From Paraburkholderia caballeronis (GTDB lineage: Bacteria; Pseudomonadota; Gammaproteobacteria; Burkholderiales; Burkholderiaceae): a stretch of DNA of 64,000 nt. The first letter of the stretch is position 1; every line of letters starts with the position of its first letter. Positions 27,077 to 35,338 of this stretch are shown here, piece by piece. The stretch covers positions 558,001 to 622,000 of the forward strand of contig NZ_FNSR01000002.1 in assembly GCF_900104845.1 (NCBI RefSeq), read 5' to 3'. Under the pieces are notes generated by a model. The model was not told where the DNA came from and did not search any database. It was given only the letters and a program-made list of their open reading frames with translations. Made by a program: the position numbers and the translations under genes.

Positions 27077-28738
27077 TCAGTAGCCGAGCGCGGCCCCGTC
27101 GCCGCGCGGGTCGGCGCCGCCCTCGTAGAACCCCTGCTCCCGGTCGACGAGAATCGCGTGCGCGTGACCCATGTTGTCGTTCCAGTCGGTGACCATCTGG
27201 ACCGGCTGGCCGCGGCGCTTCAGCTCGCGCACGACTTCGTCGGAGATGCGCCCCTCCAGCGACAGGTTGCGCGATCTGGTGCCCCACGTGCGCCCCATCA
27301 GCCAGCGCGGCGCTTCGATCGCCTGCTGCACGTCGTAGCCGAAGTCGACGATCCGCGTCACCATCGCCGCCTGCGTCTGCGGCTGCCCCTCGCCGCCCAT
27401 CGAGCCGAACGCGAGGCACGGCCGGCCGTCGCGCGTCATCAGCGCGGGGATCAGCGTATGGAAGGTCCGCTTGCCCGGCTGAAGGCAGTTCGGGTGATGC
27501 TCGTCCAGCGAGAAAAACGCGCCGCGATTCTGCATGATGATGCCGGTGTCGCCGCCGATCACCGCGCTGCCGAAATCGTGATAGATCGACTGGATCAGCG
27601 ACACGACCATGCCGTCGCGATCGGCCGCGCAGAAGTAGCAGGTGTCGCCGTCCGGCGCGCGGCGTTCGTGCGGGTACGTATAGGGGATGCCGGCCGGCAC
27701 CGTCGCGATGTCCATCGCGCGCGCCGGGTCCAGCAGCTTGCGGCGCTCGTCGCAGTACGCCTTCGAGATCAGCTGGTCCACGGGAATCGCGACGAAACGC
27801 GGATCGGTCAGCCACTCCTCGCGATCCGCGAACGCGATCTTCACCGCCTCGGCCAGATGATGGTAGTAGTCCGCGCTGCCGTCGCCCCACGCGACGACGT
27901 CGTAACCCTCGATGAGGTTCAGGACCTGCAACGGCGTGAAGCCCTGCGTGTTCGGCGGCAATTCGTGGATCGTATAGCCGCGATACGTCGTGCTGATCGG
28001 CTCGACCCATTCCGCGCGATACGCGGCAAAGTCGCCGGCTTGCAACGGCGAGCCGGCCGGACCGATCGCGGCGCAGATGCGCGCGGCCAGGTCGCCGTCA
28101 TAGAAGCCGCCGCGCGCGCCGCGCTCGGCGATCTGTTGCAGCGAGCGCGCCAGCGCGGCCTGCACGAGCCGGTCGCCGTCGGCCGGCACGCGGCCGCCCG
28201 GCAGAAAGATCGCGGCCGTCTCCGGATGCCGCGTGAGGATCGGCACGTCCTGCGCGGTCCAGTCCGCGAGCGAGCGGCTGACCGGCACGCCGTCGCGCGC
28301 GTAGCCGATCGCGGGCGCGAACAGGTCCGCCCACGCCACGCGCCCGAAGCGTTCGTGCGCGAGACGCCAGCCGTCGATGGCGCCCGGCACCGTCAGCGCG
28401 CTTTGTGGCCCGCGTGCGGCGATTTCATCGGCGCCCGCGCGGGTCCGGTAGCGCGCGGGCGTCGCGAGTTGCGCGGCCGGTCCGCTCGCGTTGATCGCGT
28501 GAATCCGCTCGCCCGCGCCGTCCGCGATCAGCCAGAAGCCGTCGCCGCCGAGTCCCGCCATGTGCGGATACGCGACGCACAGCACCGCATTCGCGGCGAT
28601 CGCGGCATCGACCGCCGTGCCGCCGCGCTGAAGCATCTCCACGCCGGCCTGGCTCGCGAGATAATGCGGCGTCGCGACCATGCCGTGCGGCGCGCGCGTG
28701 GGCGGCCGGCCGGTGCGAGGGCCATTCGGATGACTCAT
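27077..28738 (-). CDS. Gamma-glutamyltransferase-family Ntn hydrolase
   Basis: A 553-residue protein of the gamma-glutamyltranspeptidase fold without an evident signal peptide, so it is probably cytoplasmic. It has the family blocks GGTAVDAAIAANAVLCV, AGLGGDGFW, GGVP-like loops and MGGEGQPQTQ. The self-cleavage site is expected before Thr366 in PDGDTCYFCAADRDG; the mature enzyme would be a heterodimer with that Thr as nucleophile. Cytosolic members include glutathione hydrolases, cephalosporin acylases and uncharacterised proteins, so the donor is uncertain. It is flanked in the same operon by transporters for small organic anions, which suggests that it acts on an imported gamma-glutamyl or amide compound. 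Confidence 0.87.
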   Translation of the reverse strand: MSHPNGPRTGRPPTRAPHGMVATPHYLASQAGVEMLQRGGTAVDAAIAANAVLCVAYPHMAGLGGDGFWLIADGAGERIHAINASGPAAQLATPARYRTRAGADEIAARGPQSALTVPGAIDGWRLAHERFGRVAWADLFAPAIGYARDGVPVSRSLADWTAQDVPILTRHPETAAIFLPGGRVPADGDRLVQAALARSLQQIAERGARGGFYDGDLAARICAAIGPAGSPLQAGDFAAYRAEWVEPISTTYRGYTIHELPPNTQGFTPLQVLNLIEGYDVVAWGDGSADYYHHLAEAVKIAFADREEWLTDPRFVAIPVDQLISKAYCDERRKLLDPARAMDIATVPAGIPYTYPHERRAPDGDTCYFCAADRDGMVVSLIQSIYHDFGSAVIGGDTGIIMQNRGAFFSLDEHHPNCLQPGKRTFHTLIPALMTRDGRPCLAFGSMGGEGQPQTQAAMVTRIVDFGYDVQQAIEAPRWLMGRTWGTRSRNLSLEGRISDEVVRELKRRGQPVQMVTDWNDNMGHAHAILVDREQGFYEGGADPRGDGAALGY

Positions 28739-28838
28739 GGTGAGATCCCCTGCTGTTCGTCCATCACGTCCGTCCGCGCCGCGCGCCCGAAGCCGGCGAT
28801 GTCCGGCGGCGACGCGGCGGCCGGCGCCGACGGCCCGG

Positions 28839-29057
28839 TCACGAAGCCCGGTCGTCGAACTCGACGCCCGCGTCCCGCACCTTGTCGTTGGAGTGATCCA
28901 TGAACCGCGTGACGATCGGCAACGCGCCGCCGACGATCACGCACAACAGCCCGACGCTCAACAGCACCATGTTGCCGGCCGTCGCGCCCTTGCTGGTGAG
29001 CGGGAACGCCGCGAACATCAGGATCAGCGCCAGGGTTTCCGCCACGAGCTTGTCCAT
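28839..29057 (-). CDS. Small two-helix membrane protein of unknown function
   Basis: A 72-residue protein with two predicted membrane helices (about 5-20 and 28-47) and a charged C-terminal tail ending EFDDRAS. The ATG at 29057 has a GAGGTGA ribosome site six bases upstream; a GTG at 29066 is a less likely start. It begins 12 bases after the end of the lactate-permease-like gene. It may be an accessory subunit of that permease, but I do not recognise the family. Confidence 0.65.
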   Translation of the reverse strand: MDKLVAETLALILMFAAFPLTSKGATAGNMVLLSVGLLCVIVGGALPIVTRFMDHSNDKVRDAGVEFDDRAS

Positions 29058-29069
29058 GCGAGTCACCTC

Positions 29070-30704
29070 TCACGCGAGCATCACAAGAGCGATCGTGCCG
29101 ATCCCGGTCAGGATCGCGACGATGATCGTCCACGGTATGGCCAGCCTCATCACCGCGCCTTCCTGCCCCTTGATGCCGGTGATGCTGGTGCCGAGCACGA
29201 TGTTCGCGGGGCCGATCGCGTTGCCGTACGCGCTGCCGGCGGCCTGCGCGGCGACGATCGCCTCGGTCGGCAGCGCGTGCAGTTGCGCGACGTCGCTTTG
29301 CAGGCCGCCGAACAGCACGTTCGACGCGGTGCTGCTCGACGTCATGAACGCGCCGAGCGCGCCGATCATGCTCGCGATGCCCGCATACACGAGCGGCGGC
29401 GACGCGTCCGCGATGCCGTGCGCGAGCACCTGGGTCTGGCCGCTGTGATCGAGCACGCGGCTCGTCACGAGGAACGCGATCACCGGCACCGACGCGGGCA
29501 CGCCGTCCACGATCAGCGCGCGGCCGAGATTTTCCGTGCCATGCCGCGCTCCCCACGCGCCGTAATACCCCTTCGCGCGATACACGATCCACACGACGAC
29601 CGACGCGATCAGCAGCATCGTCCCCGGATGGGTCAACGGCGAGAACGGCGCATAACGTGCGACCGCAGCATTGGTCACGCCGAAGCCGGTCGTCACCTCC
29701 GGAAACGGCAGGCCGATCCGGAATTGCCGCAGCGCGTTATTGAGCGGATCGATCAGCAGGATGCCGAGCGTCACCACCGTCAACACGACGTACGGCAGGA
29801 ACGCCATGCCGATGCTCATCACCGGCTCTTCCGCGTCCGTCTGCGCGCGCACCGCCGTGTCGTCCATCGCGGGGCGGTCCGGAACCTCGTCGACCGGCAC
29901 CGGCTCGCTGAAACGACGCCAGCGCGACAGCGGATACAGCGCGACCATCGCGACGGCGGCGGCGAGGAACGTCGAGAGTTCCGGGCTCAGGAATGCGAAC
30001 AGCAGCTGGCCGAAGCCGAGGATCGTGCCGAGAATCAGCACCAGCGGCCACGCGTGGCGCACCGCGGCCCAGCGCCCGTACAGCCACACGATCAGCAAAC
30101 CGCCGAGGTAGGTCGGAATGAGCAGCAGCAGCGACGATTCGAACGCGGCGCGGGTCACGTCCTGCACGTCGGCCACCTGCAACGTCGCGAGCCAGCCCAC
30201 GCCCAGCGTGCCGAAGAAGCGCGCCCATGCGTGCGCGATGATCGAGATGGTCGCCGCATACACGGGCCTCACGCCCATCGCGAGCAGCAGCGGCGCGACG
30301 ACCGCGATCGGCGCGCCGAAACCGGCGATGCCTTGCAGGAACGACGAGAACACCCAGCCGAGCCCGACGATGATGAACAGTTCGTTGCGGCTGAAACGCG
30401 AGATGCCCTGTCGAAGCGCGTCGTATCCGCCGGCCTGCTTGGTAATCTGATAAAGCAGCAGCGCGGGCCACATCACGTAGAGAATGAATATCGCGTCCCA
30501 TACGCCTTTCGCACTGGCGACCGTCAATGTCGTGACCGGCGTGCGGAATGCGAATAACGCAATCACGCCGGCGACGAACATCGCCCCCGGCCCCGCTTCC
30601 GGCGCCCGCCAGCGAAGCGGCACGAGAAAAACCAGCAACGCAATGATCGAAAGGGTTGCCAGGATCCAATGAAGCAGATCAATCGGAACGCTTGTCTCGC
30701 CCAT
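29070..30704 (-). CDS. L-lactate permease family (LctP/LldP-like) transporter
   Basis: A 544-residue membrane protein with about 12-13 helices, the normal length of the LctP family. Family blocks include LYQITKQAGGYDALR, GFGAPIAVVAPLLLAMG, FMTSSSTASNVLFGGLQ and GSAYGNAIGPANIVLGTSITG. It should take up L-lactate, glycolate or a similar 2-hydroxy acid with protons. It is the first gene of the operon that continues with the small membrane protein, the Ntn hydrolase and the SLC13 permease. No dehydrogenase for lactate is nearby, so the true substrate may be another carboxylate. Confidence 0.9.
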   Translation of the reverse strand: MGETSVPIDLLHWILATLSIIALLVFLVPLRWRAPEAGPGAMFVAGVIALFAFRTPVTTLTVASAKGVWDAIFILYVMWPALLLYQITKQAGGYDALRQGISRFSRNELFIIVGLGWVFSSFLQGIAGFGAPIAVVAPLLLAMGVRPVYAATISIIAHAWARFFGTLGVGWLATLQVADVQDVTRAAFESSLLLLIPTYLGGLLIVWLYGRWAAVRHAWPLVLILGTILGFGQLLFAFLSPELSTFLAAAVAMVALYPLSRWRRFSEPVPVDEVPDRPAMDDTAVRAQTDAEEPVMSIGMAFLPYVVLTVVTLGILLIDPLNNALRQFRIGLPFPEVTTGFGVTNAAVARYAPFSPLTHPGTMLLIASVVVWIVYRAKGYYGAWGARHGTENLGRALIVDGVPASVPVIAFLVTSRVLDHSGQTQVLAHGIADASPPLVYAGIASMIGALGAFMTSSSTASNVLFGGLQSDVAQLHALPTEAIVAAQAAGSAYGNAIGPANIVLGTSITGIKGQEGAVMRLAIPWTIIVAILTGIGTIALVMLA

Positions 30705-30866
30705 GTCGCTCCCTCGATGCAGTTGATTGCCGTCTTATGCTGGGAGATCTGTTTTTCCGGATCGGTGAAGGGATCATAGCTTCTTTTTTTAATGCCGCAA
30801 GGCGAAAATCCTTAAAGCAATTTCACCCGATTCGGAATTCGATTGAATTAGCACTTATTGTTTCGC

Positions 30867-30902
30867 GCTACTCAACCCGCTACTCAACCTGCCACTCAAC
30901 CT
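30867..30902. repeat. Three tandem 12-bp repeats
   Basis: The units GCTACTCAACCC, GCTACTCAACCT and GCCACTCAACCT follow one another directly. They are non-coding and lie next to the inverted repeat at 30913. Helical phasing close to 12 bp is compatible with a row of protein sites, but could also be simple slippage. Confidence 0.85.
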
Positions 30903-30912
30903 TTATTCAAAA

Positions 30913-30930
30913 CCATGTTATTTAACATGG
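30913..30930. promoter_or_regulatory. 18-bp inverted repeat, candidate operator
   Basis: CCATGTTA and TAACATGG form a perfect dyad separated by TT, about 210 bp upstream of the permease start. It lacks a T-run and a GC stem, so it is more like a regulator site than a terminator. The regulator is unknown; none is encoded beside it. Confidence 0.65.
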
Positions 30931-31207
30931 CGGATTCCGGCCTCCAGCCGGCCTAGATCGGGAGTCTTTTCGCATTGACGATGCGCGCGCAATCAATCCC
31001 GAACGACCCAGCCGGCATTCTTATTCGAACGAATTTCGATGATCCGATGTGGCCGACATGGAATGAAATCTGCTGGATGCCGAAATAAATTCCCGCGCCC
31101 CATTACCCGTGCGCCAGGAACGGAAATCGCCGACGCGTTACCATTACGCGTGCGGACGATCCCGCCCACGCAAGCCGCCCGACCTCAACCCGCACGCCTT
31201 CGCATTC

Positions 31208-32401
31208 ATGCTTCAGTCCCGCCGCATCGCCCATCTCGACATGGACGCGTTTTACGCGTCGGTCGAGCTGCTGCGTTATCCGGAATTGCGCGGTCAGCCG
31301 GTCGTGATCGGCGGCGGCCGCAACGCGACGCCGGAAACGCTGCCCGACGGCACGCGCCGCTTCCAGCGGCTGCGCGACTATGTGGGACGCGGCGTCGTCA
31401 CGACGTCCACCTACGAGGCGCGCGCGTTCGGCGTGTTCTCCGCGATGGGAATGATGAAGGCCGCGCAGCTCGCACCGGACGCGGTTCTGCTGCCGACCGA
31501 CTTCGACTCGTACCGCCACTATTCGCGGCTCTTCAAGGCGGCGGTCGCGACGTTCACGACGCAGATCCAGGACCGCGGCATCGACGAAATCTACATCGAC
31601 CTGACCGACGTGCCGGGCGAGCCGCGCGAGGTCGGCGCGGCGATCAGGCAGGCGGTGCGCGACGCGACGGGCCTCACCTGCTCGATCTGCATCGCGCCAA
31701 ACAAGCTGCTCGCGAAGATCGGCTCCGAACTCGACAAGCCGGACGGCCTGACGATCCTGACGCCGGCCGACATCGAATCGCGCATCTGGCCGCTGCCCGC
31801 GCGCAAGGTCAACGGGATCGGGCCGAAGGCGAGCGAGAAGCTGACGTCGCTCGGCATCGACACGATCGGCGACCTCGCGCGCGCCGCGCCGGAATTCCTG
31901 CAAACGCATTTCGGGCTGCGCTACGCGACATGGCTGAAGGAGGTCGCGCACGGGATCGACGACCGGCCGGTCGTCGTGTCGTCGGAGCCGAAGTCGATGA
32001 GCCGCGAGACGACCTTCGAACGCGACCTGCATCCGCGCGACGACCGGCCGCTGCTGTCCGAGACGTTCACGCGGCTGTGCGTGCGCGTCGCGGAAGACCT
32101 GCAACGCAAGGGTTATGTCGGCCGCACCGTCGGCATCAAGCTGCGCTTCGACACGTTCGAGACGGTCACGCGCGACCTGACGATTCCGGCGGCAACCGCC
32201 GACGCCGCCGCGATCCGCCGCGCGGCGACCGAATGCCTGAAGCGCGTGCCGCTGACACGCAGGCTGCGGCTGCTCGGCGTGCGCGTCAGCGCGCTGACGC
32301 TGGCCGGCGCGCAGCCGGCGGCGGTCGAGCCGTTCCAGCCGGACCTGTTCGCCGCGCCGGGCGGCGACCCCGCAGAGGATGCGTCGGAACCGCATGCGTG
32401 A
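31208..32401 (+). CDS. dinB: DNA polymerase IV (Y-family translesion polymerase)
   Basis: A 397-residue Y-family polymerase. Catalytic parts are intact: HLDMDAFYASVELL near the start, YEARAFGVFSAMG, and the second metal-binding site GIDEIYIDLTDV. The thumb HhH region (KVNGIGPKASEKLTSLGI) and the little-finger domain follow. It copies past DNA lesions with low fidelity. The tail ends FQPDLFAAPGG, and the QPDLF sequence matches a beta-clamp-binding motif. The ATG at 31208 is chosen because the upstream extension has no family similarity. No SOS box was found by eye. It lies divergent from the lactate permease operon and 122 bp before an MFS gene with no functional link. Confidence 0.95.
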   Translation: MLQSRRIAHLDMDAFYASVELLRYPELRGQPVVIGGGRNATPETLPDGTRRFQRLRDYVGRGVVTTSTYEARAFGVFSAMGMMKAAQLAPDAVLLPTDFDSYRHYSRLFKAAVATFTTQIQDRGIDEIYIDLTDVPGEPREVGAAIRQAVRDATGLTCSICIAPNKLLAKIGSELDKPDGLTILTPADIESRIWPLPARKVNGIGPKASEKLTSLGIDTIGDLARAAPEFLQTHFGLRYATWLKEVAHGIDDRPVVVSSEPKSMSRETTFERDLHPRDDRPLLSETFTRLCVRVAEDLQRKGYVGRTVGIKLRFDTFETVTRDLTIPAATADAAAIRRAATECLKRVPLTRRLRLLGVRVSALTLAGAQPAAVEPFQPDLFAAPGGDPAEDASEPHA

Positions 32402-32523
32402 CGCGGTTTTCGCCGCGCGTTACTGAGCGTGCGTGGCCGCTGCATAAGCGAGGCGTAAACCCGCGAACCGCGGTACGCGCCTTGCTACCGCACCCGCTTG
32501 TTCACTTCGCTCCCGGAGCGCCG

Positions 32524-33996
32524 ATGCCGCAATCGACCGCCGCCACCGACACCGCGCCGTCCGCCGGCGTCGTCGAAACCGACCTGCCGTCGCGCCTCGA
32601 CCGCCTGCCATGGGGCCGCTTTCACGTGCTGATCGTCGTCGCGCTCGGCGTCACGTGGCTGCTCGACGGCCTCGAAGTGACGCTCGCGGGCGCCGTGGCG
32701 AGCGCGCTGAAGGCGAGCCCCGTGCTGCATCTGACGAACGCCGAAGTCGGGCTTGCCGGCAGCGGCTACATCGCCGGCGCGGTGCTCGGCGCGCTCGGTT
32801 TCGGCTGGCTCACCGACCGGCTCGGACGCCGCAAGCTGTTCTTCATCACGCTGACCGTCTATCTGCTCGCGACCGCGGCCACCGCGCTGTCATGGAACTT
32901 CGCTAGCTTCGTCGCGTTCCGCTTCGTGACCGGCGCGGGCATCGGCGGCGAATACGCGGCCATCAACTCGACCATCCAGGAGTTCACGCCCGCACGCGTG
33001 CGCGGCTGGACCGACCTCGGCATCAACGGCACGTTCTGGGTCGGCGCGGGCGCCGGCGCGGCCGGCTCGCTGGTGCTGCTCGATCCGGGCCTGCTGCCGC
33101 CGGACTGGGGCTGGCGCGTATGCTTCCTGATCGGCGCGGCGCTCGCGCTCGTGATCCTGCCGATGCGCGCGTGGGTGCCCGAAAGCCCGCGCTGGCTGCT
33201 CACGCACGGCGAGCACGACGACGCGCGCGCGATCGTCGAGCAGATCGAGACGCGTTTTCGCGACGCCGGCCACACGTTCGACGACCGGCCAACGCACGCG
33301 CTGCGCCTGCGCGCACGGCATCGCACGCCGCTCGCCGACGTGTTCCGCACGCTGTTCGGCGTGCATCGCCGCCGCGCGTTCGTCGGGCTGTCGCTGATGA
33401 CCGCGCAGGCGTTCTTCTACAACGCGATCTTCTTCACCTATGCGCTCGTGCTGACCGACTTCTACGGCGTGCCGGGCGACCGCGTCGGCCAGTATCTGCT
33501 GCCGTTCGCGCTCGGCAACTTTCTCGGGCCGCTGGTGCTCGGCCGCCTGTTCGACGTGATCGGCCGCCGCGTCATGATCGCGGCCACGTATGCGCTGTCC
33601 GGCATCCTGCTGACCGTCAGCGGTTATCTGTTCGCGCACGGCCTGCTCGACGTGACCACGCAGACGGTGTCGTGGATGGTGATCTTCTTCTTCGCGTCGG
33701 CGGCGGCCAGTTCCGCGTATCTGACCGTCAGCGAATCGTTCCCGCTCGAAATCCGCGCGCTCGCGATCGCGGTGTTCTACGCGTTCGGCACCGCGCTCGG
33801 CGGCATCGCGGGGCCGGCGTTCTTCGGCCGGCTGATCGACACGCATCAGCGCGGCGAAGTGTTCACCGGTTACCTGGTCGGTTCCGCGTTGATGATCGGC
33901 GCGGCGGTGATCGCCGCGATCTGGGGCGTCGATGCGGAGCGCAAGCCGCTGGAGCACGTCGCGACACCGTTGTCCGCGGTGTCCGACGATCGCTGA
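32524..33996 (+). CDS. MFS transporter (sugar-porter/aromatic-acid-type)
   Basis: A 490-residue major facilitator with 12 predicted helices. It has the loop 2-3 motif GWLTDRLGRRKLFF, the PESPRWLL motif after helix 6, and LFDVIGRRVMI in the second half, as in the sugar-porter/SV2-like subgroup that also carries organic acids. A proton symporter is likely; the substrate is unknown. A CCGGAG ribosome site precedes the ATG. It stands alone between dinB and a convergent porin gene. Confidence 0.86.
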   Translation: MPQSTAATDTAPSAGVVETDLPSRLDRLPWGRFHVLIVVALGVTWLLDGLEVTLAGAVASALKASPVLHLTNAEVGLAGSGYIAGAVLGALGFGWLTDRLGRRKLFFITLTVYLLATAATALSWNFASFVAFRFVTGAGIGGEYAAINSTIQEFTPARVRGWTDLGINGTFWVGAGAGAAGSLVLLDPGLLPPDWGWRVCFLIGAALALVILPMRAWVPESPRWLLTHGEHDDARAIVEQIETRFRDAGHTFDDRPTHALRLRARHRTPLADVFRTLFGVHRRRAFVGLSLMTAQAFFYNAIFFTYALVLTDFYGVPGDRVGQYLLPFALGNFLGPLVLGRLFDVIGRRVMIAATYALSGILLTVSGYLFAHGLLDVTTQTVSWMVIFFFASAAASSAYLTVSESFPLEIRALAIAVFYAFGTALGGIAGPAFFGRLIDTHQRGEVFTGYLVGSALMIGAAVIAAIWGVDAERKPLEHVATPLSAVSDDR

Positions 33997-34006
33997 ACAG
34001 GCGCGA

Positions 34007-35206
34007 TCAGAACCGGTGCCGCATGCCGACGCGCACGACGGCCTGCCTGCCGTTCGCGGAAGCCGACGGCCCGTTGATCGCGGCAACCGCCGCGTGGCCG
34101 GTCGAATCCGTGCCGGACGCCTGCTGGTACACGCCGATCAGATAGACGTCGGTGCGTTTCGACAGCAGGTAATCGACGCCGGTCGCGACCTGGTGATACG
34201 TCGCGCCGTCGCGGCCGCCGACCGATGCGCCGTTCGTGTAGTCGTAAGCCGCGCCCCACAGCAGCGCCGGCGTGAACTGGTAGCGGAAGTTGACCTCCGC
34301 GTTGTTCAGCAGCGCGGTGCCGGCGAGGCCCTGCGGATTCGGCCCGGACGCCGCATCGCCAAGATCGCGGAAGCGCGTGTTCGACCACGTCGCGCCGAGC
34401 GTGGCCGCCCCGACGGTCCACGCCGCGCCCGCGCCGATCACGGTCATCGTCCGCGCGGACGCGAAACCCGCATAAACCGGCGACGCCATGTTGCTGCCCG
34501 GGATCCCGCCGAGCGTCGGCGCGGGACTGCCGGTGCTGCCGAAAAACGACGTGTTCGGATTCGCGACCGACAGATAACCGATGCCGAGTGCGAACGGCCC
34601 GTTCACGTAAGCCGCCGACGCCGACCAGATGCGATTGCGCGCGAAGTCGCCGGCGACGCCGCCGAGGCCGAGCATCGCGGCGACGGTGAAGCCGCGATAC
34701 GGGTTGCTCGTGAACTTGATCGCGTTGTTGGTCGAGTTCGTGTTGTTGAAGTTGTCGAGATCGCCCGGATGCGCGGCCATGTAGCCGCCCCACTGGTCGC
34801 CGACCTCGAACGGTCCGAGGATGTCGACGTTCGTGTCGTATTGCCGCCCGACCGTCACGACGCCGAACGGCCCGGACAGCCCGACATACGCCTTCTTGCC
34901 GAACAGCAGGCCGCCCTGCGCGAGCTTGCCGGTGCTCGCGTCGAAGCCGTTTTCGAGCACGAACACCGTCTTCAGTCCGCCGCCGAGATCCTCGACGCCG
35001 CGCAGGCCCCAGCGGCTCTGCTGCATCACGCCGCTCATCAGGCGGATCGCGCTGTGGCCGGACACGCTGCCGTCCGGATTCGCGGTCGCGACGTTGCTCG
35101 TGTAGCTGATCCCTTCGTCGATGATGCCGTACAGCGTGACCGAACTTTGTGCGGAAGCGATCGCGGGCACCCCGGCCGCGACGACAGCGAGAAGCGTTTT
35201 ATTCAT
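34007..35206 (-). CDS. Outer-membrane porin (Gram-negative porin, burkholderial type)
   Basis: A 399-residue trimeric-porin-type protein. The signal peptide is residues 1-19 (ASA before QSSVTLYG). Family blocks are SVTLYGIIDEGISY, SRWGLRGVEDLGGGLKTVFVLENGF, KKAYVGLSGPFGVVTVGRQY and a terminal VGMRHRF ending in Phe. It should form a general or substrate-biased pore. It lies downstream of an amidase and an MFS gene on the same strand, with a GC hairpin at 35286-35307 between amidase and porin. The start at 35206 is chosen for the signal peptide; the 14 residues upstream in frame look non-coding. Confidence 0.92.
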   Translation of the reverse strand: MNKTLLAVVAAGVPAIASAQSSVTLYGIIDEGISYTSNVATANPDGSVSGHSAIRLMSGVMQQSRWGLRGVEDLGGGLKTVFVLENGFDASTGKLAQGGLLFGKKAYVGLSGPFGVVTVGRQYDTNVDILGPFEVGDQWGGYMAAHPGDLDNFNNTNSTNNAIKFTSNPYRGFTVAAMLGLGGVAGDFARNRIWSASAAYVNGPFALGIGYLSVANPNTSFFGSTGSPAPTLGGIPGSNMASPVYAGFASARTMTVIGAGAAWTVGAATLGATWSNTRFRDLGDAASGPNPQGLAGTALLNNAEVNFRYQFTPALLWGAAYDYTNGASVGGRDGATYHQVATGVDYLLSKRTDVYLIGVYQQASGTDSTGHAAVAAINGPSASANGRQAVVRVGMRHRF

Positions 35207-35285
35207 GTTGTCCGACACCCAGGTTGAGATTGCGCGGAACGCGGGCAAACCGCGTCCCCGCGGGCCTGCACGCGTTGCCTGACGG

Positions 35286-35307
35286 GCCGGCCCGTTGCCG
35301 GGCCGGC
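35286..35307 (-). terminator. GC-rich hairpin between amidase and porin genes
   Basis: A nine-base stem (GCCGGCCCG paired with CGGGCCGGC) encloses a four-base loop. No T-run follows on either strand, so this may be a weak or Rho-assisted terminator, or a processing/stabilising hairpin that lets the porin be expressed at a different level from the amidase. Confidence 0.45.
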
Positions 35308-35338
35308 GCGCGTTCAGTGCTGCGGGAAAGGACGGCGG

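Larger units (their letters stand above)
30705..31207. promoter_or_regulatory. AT-rich divergent region between lctP-like gene and dinB
   Basis: A 503-bp gene-free region, clearly AT-richer than its neighbours between about 30770 and 31100, holding the divergent promoters of the permease operon and dinB. It contains three tandem 12-bp units (30867-30902) and an 18-bp perfect inverted repeat (30913-30930), listed separately. No LexA-type CTGT-N8-ACAG box was seen near dinB. Confidence 0.6.

Noticed and set aside
30656..30925. 89-codon plus-strand frame in the lctP/dinB spacer
   Set aside because: No ribosome site; runs through AT-rich DNA and the tandem repeats; not protein-like.
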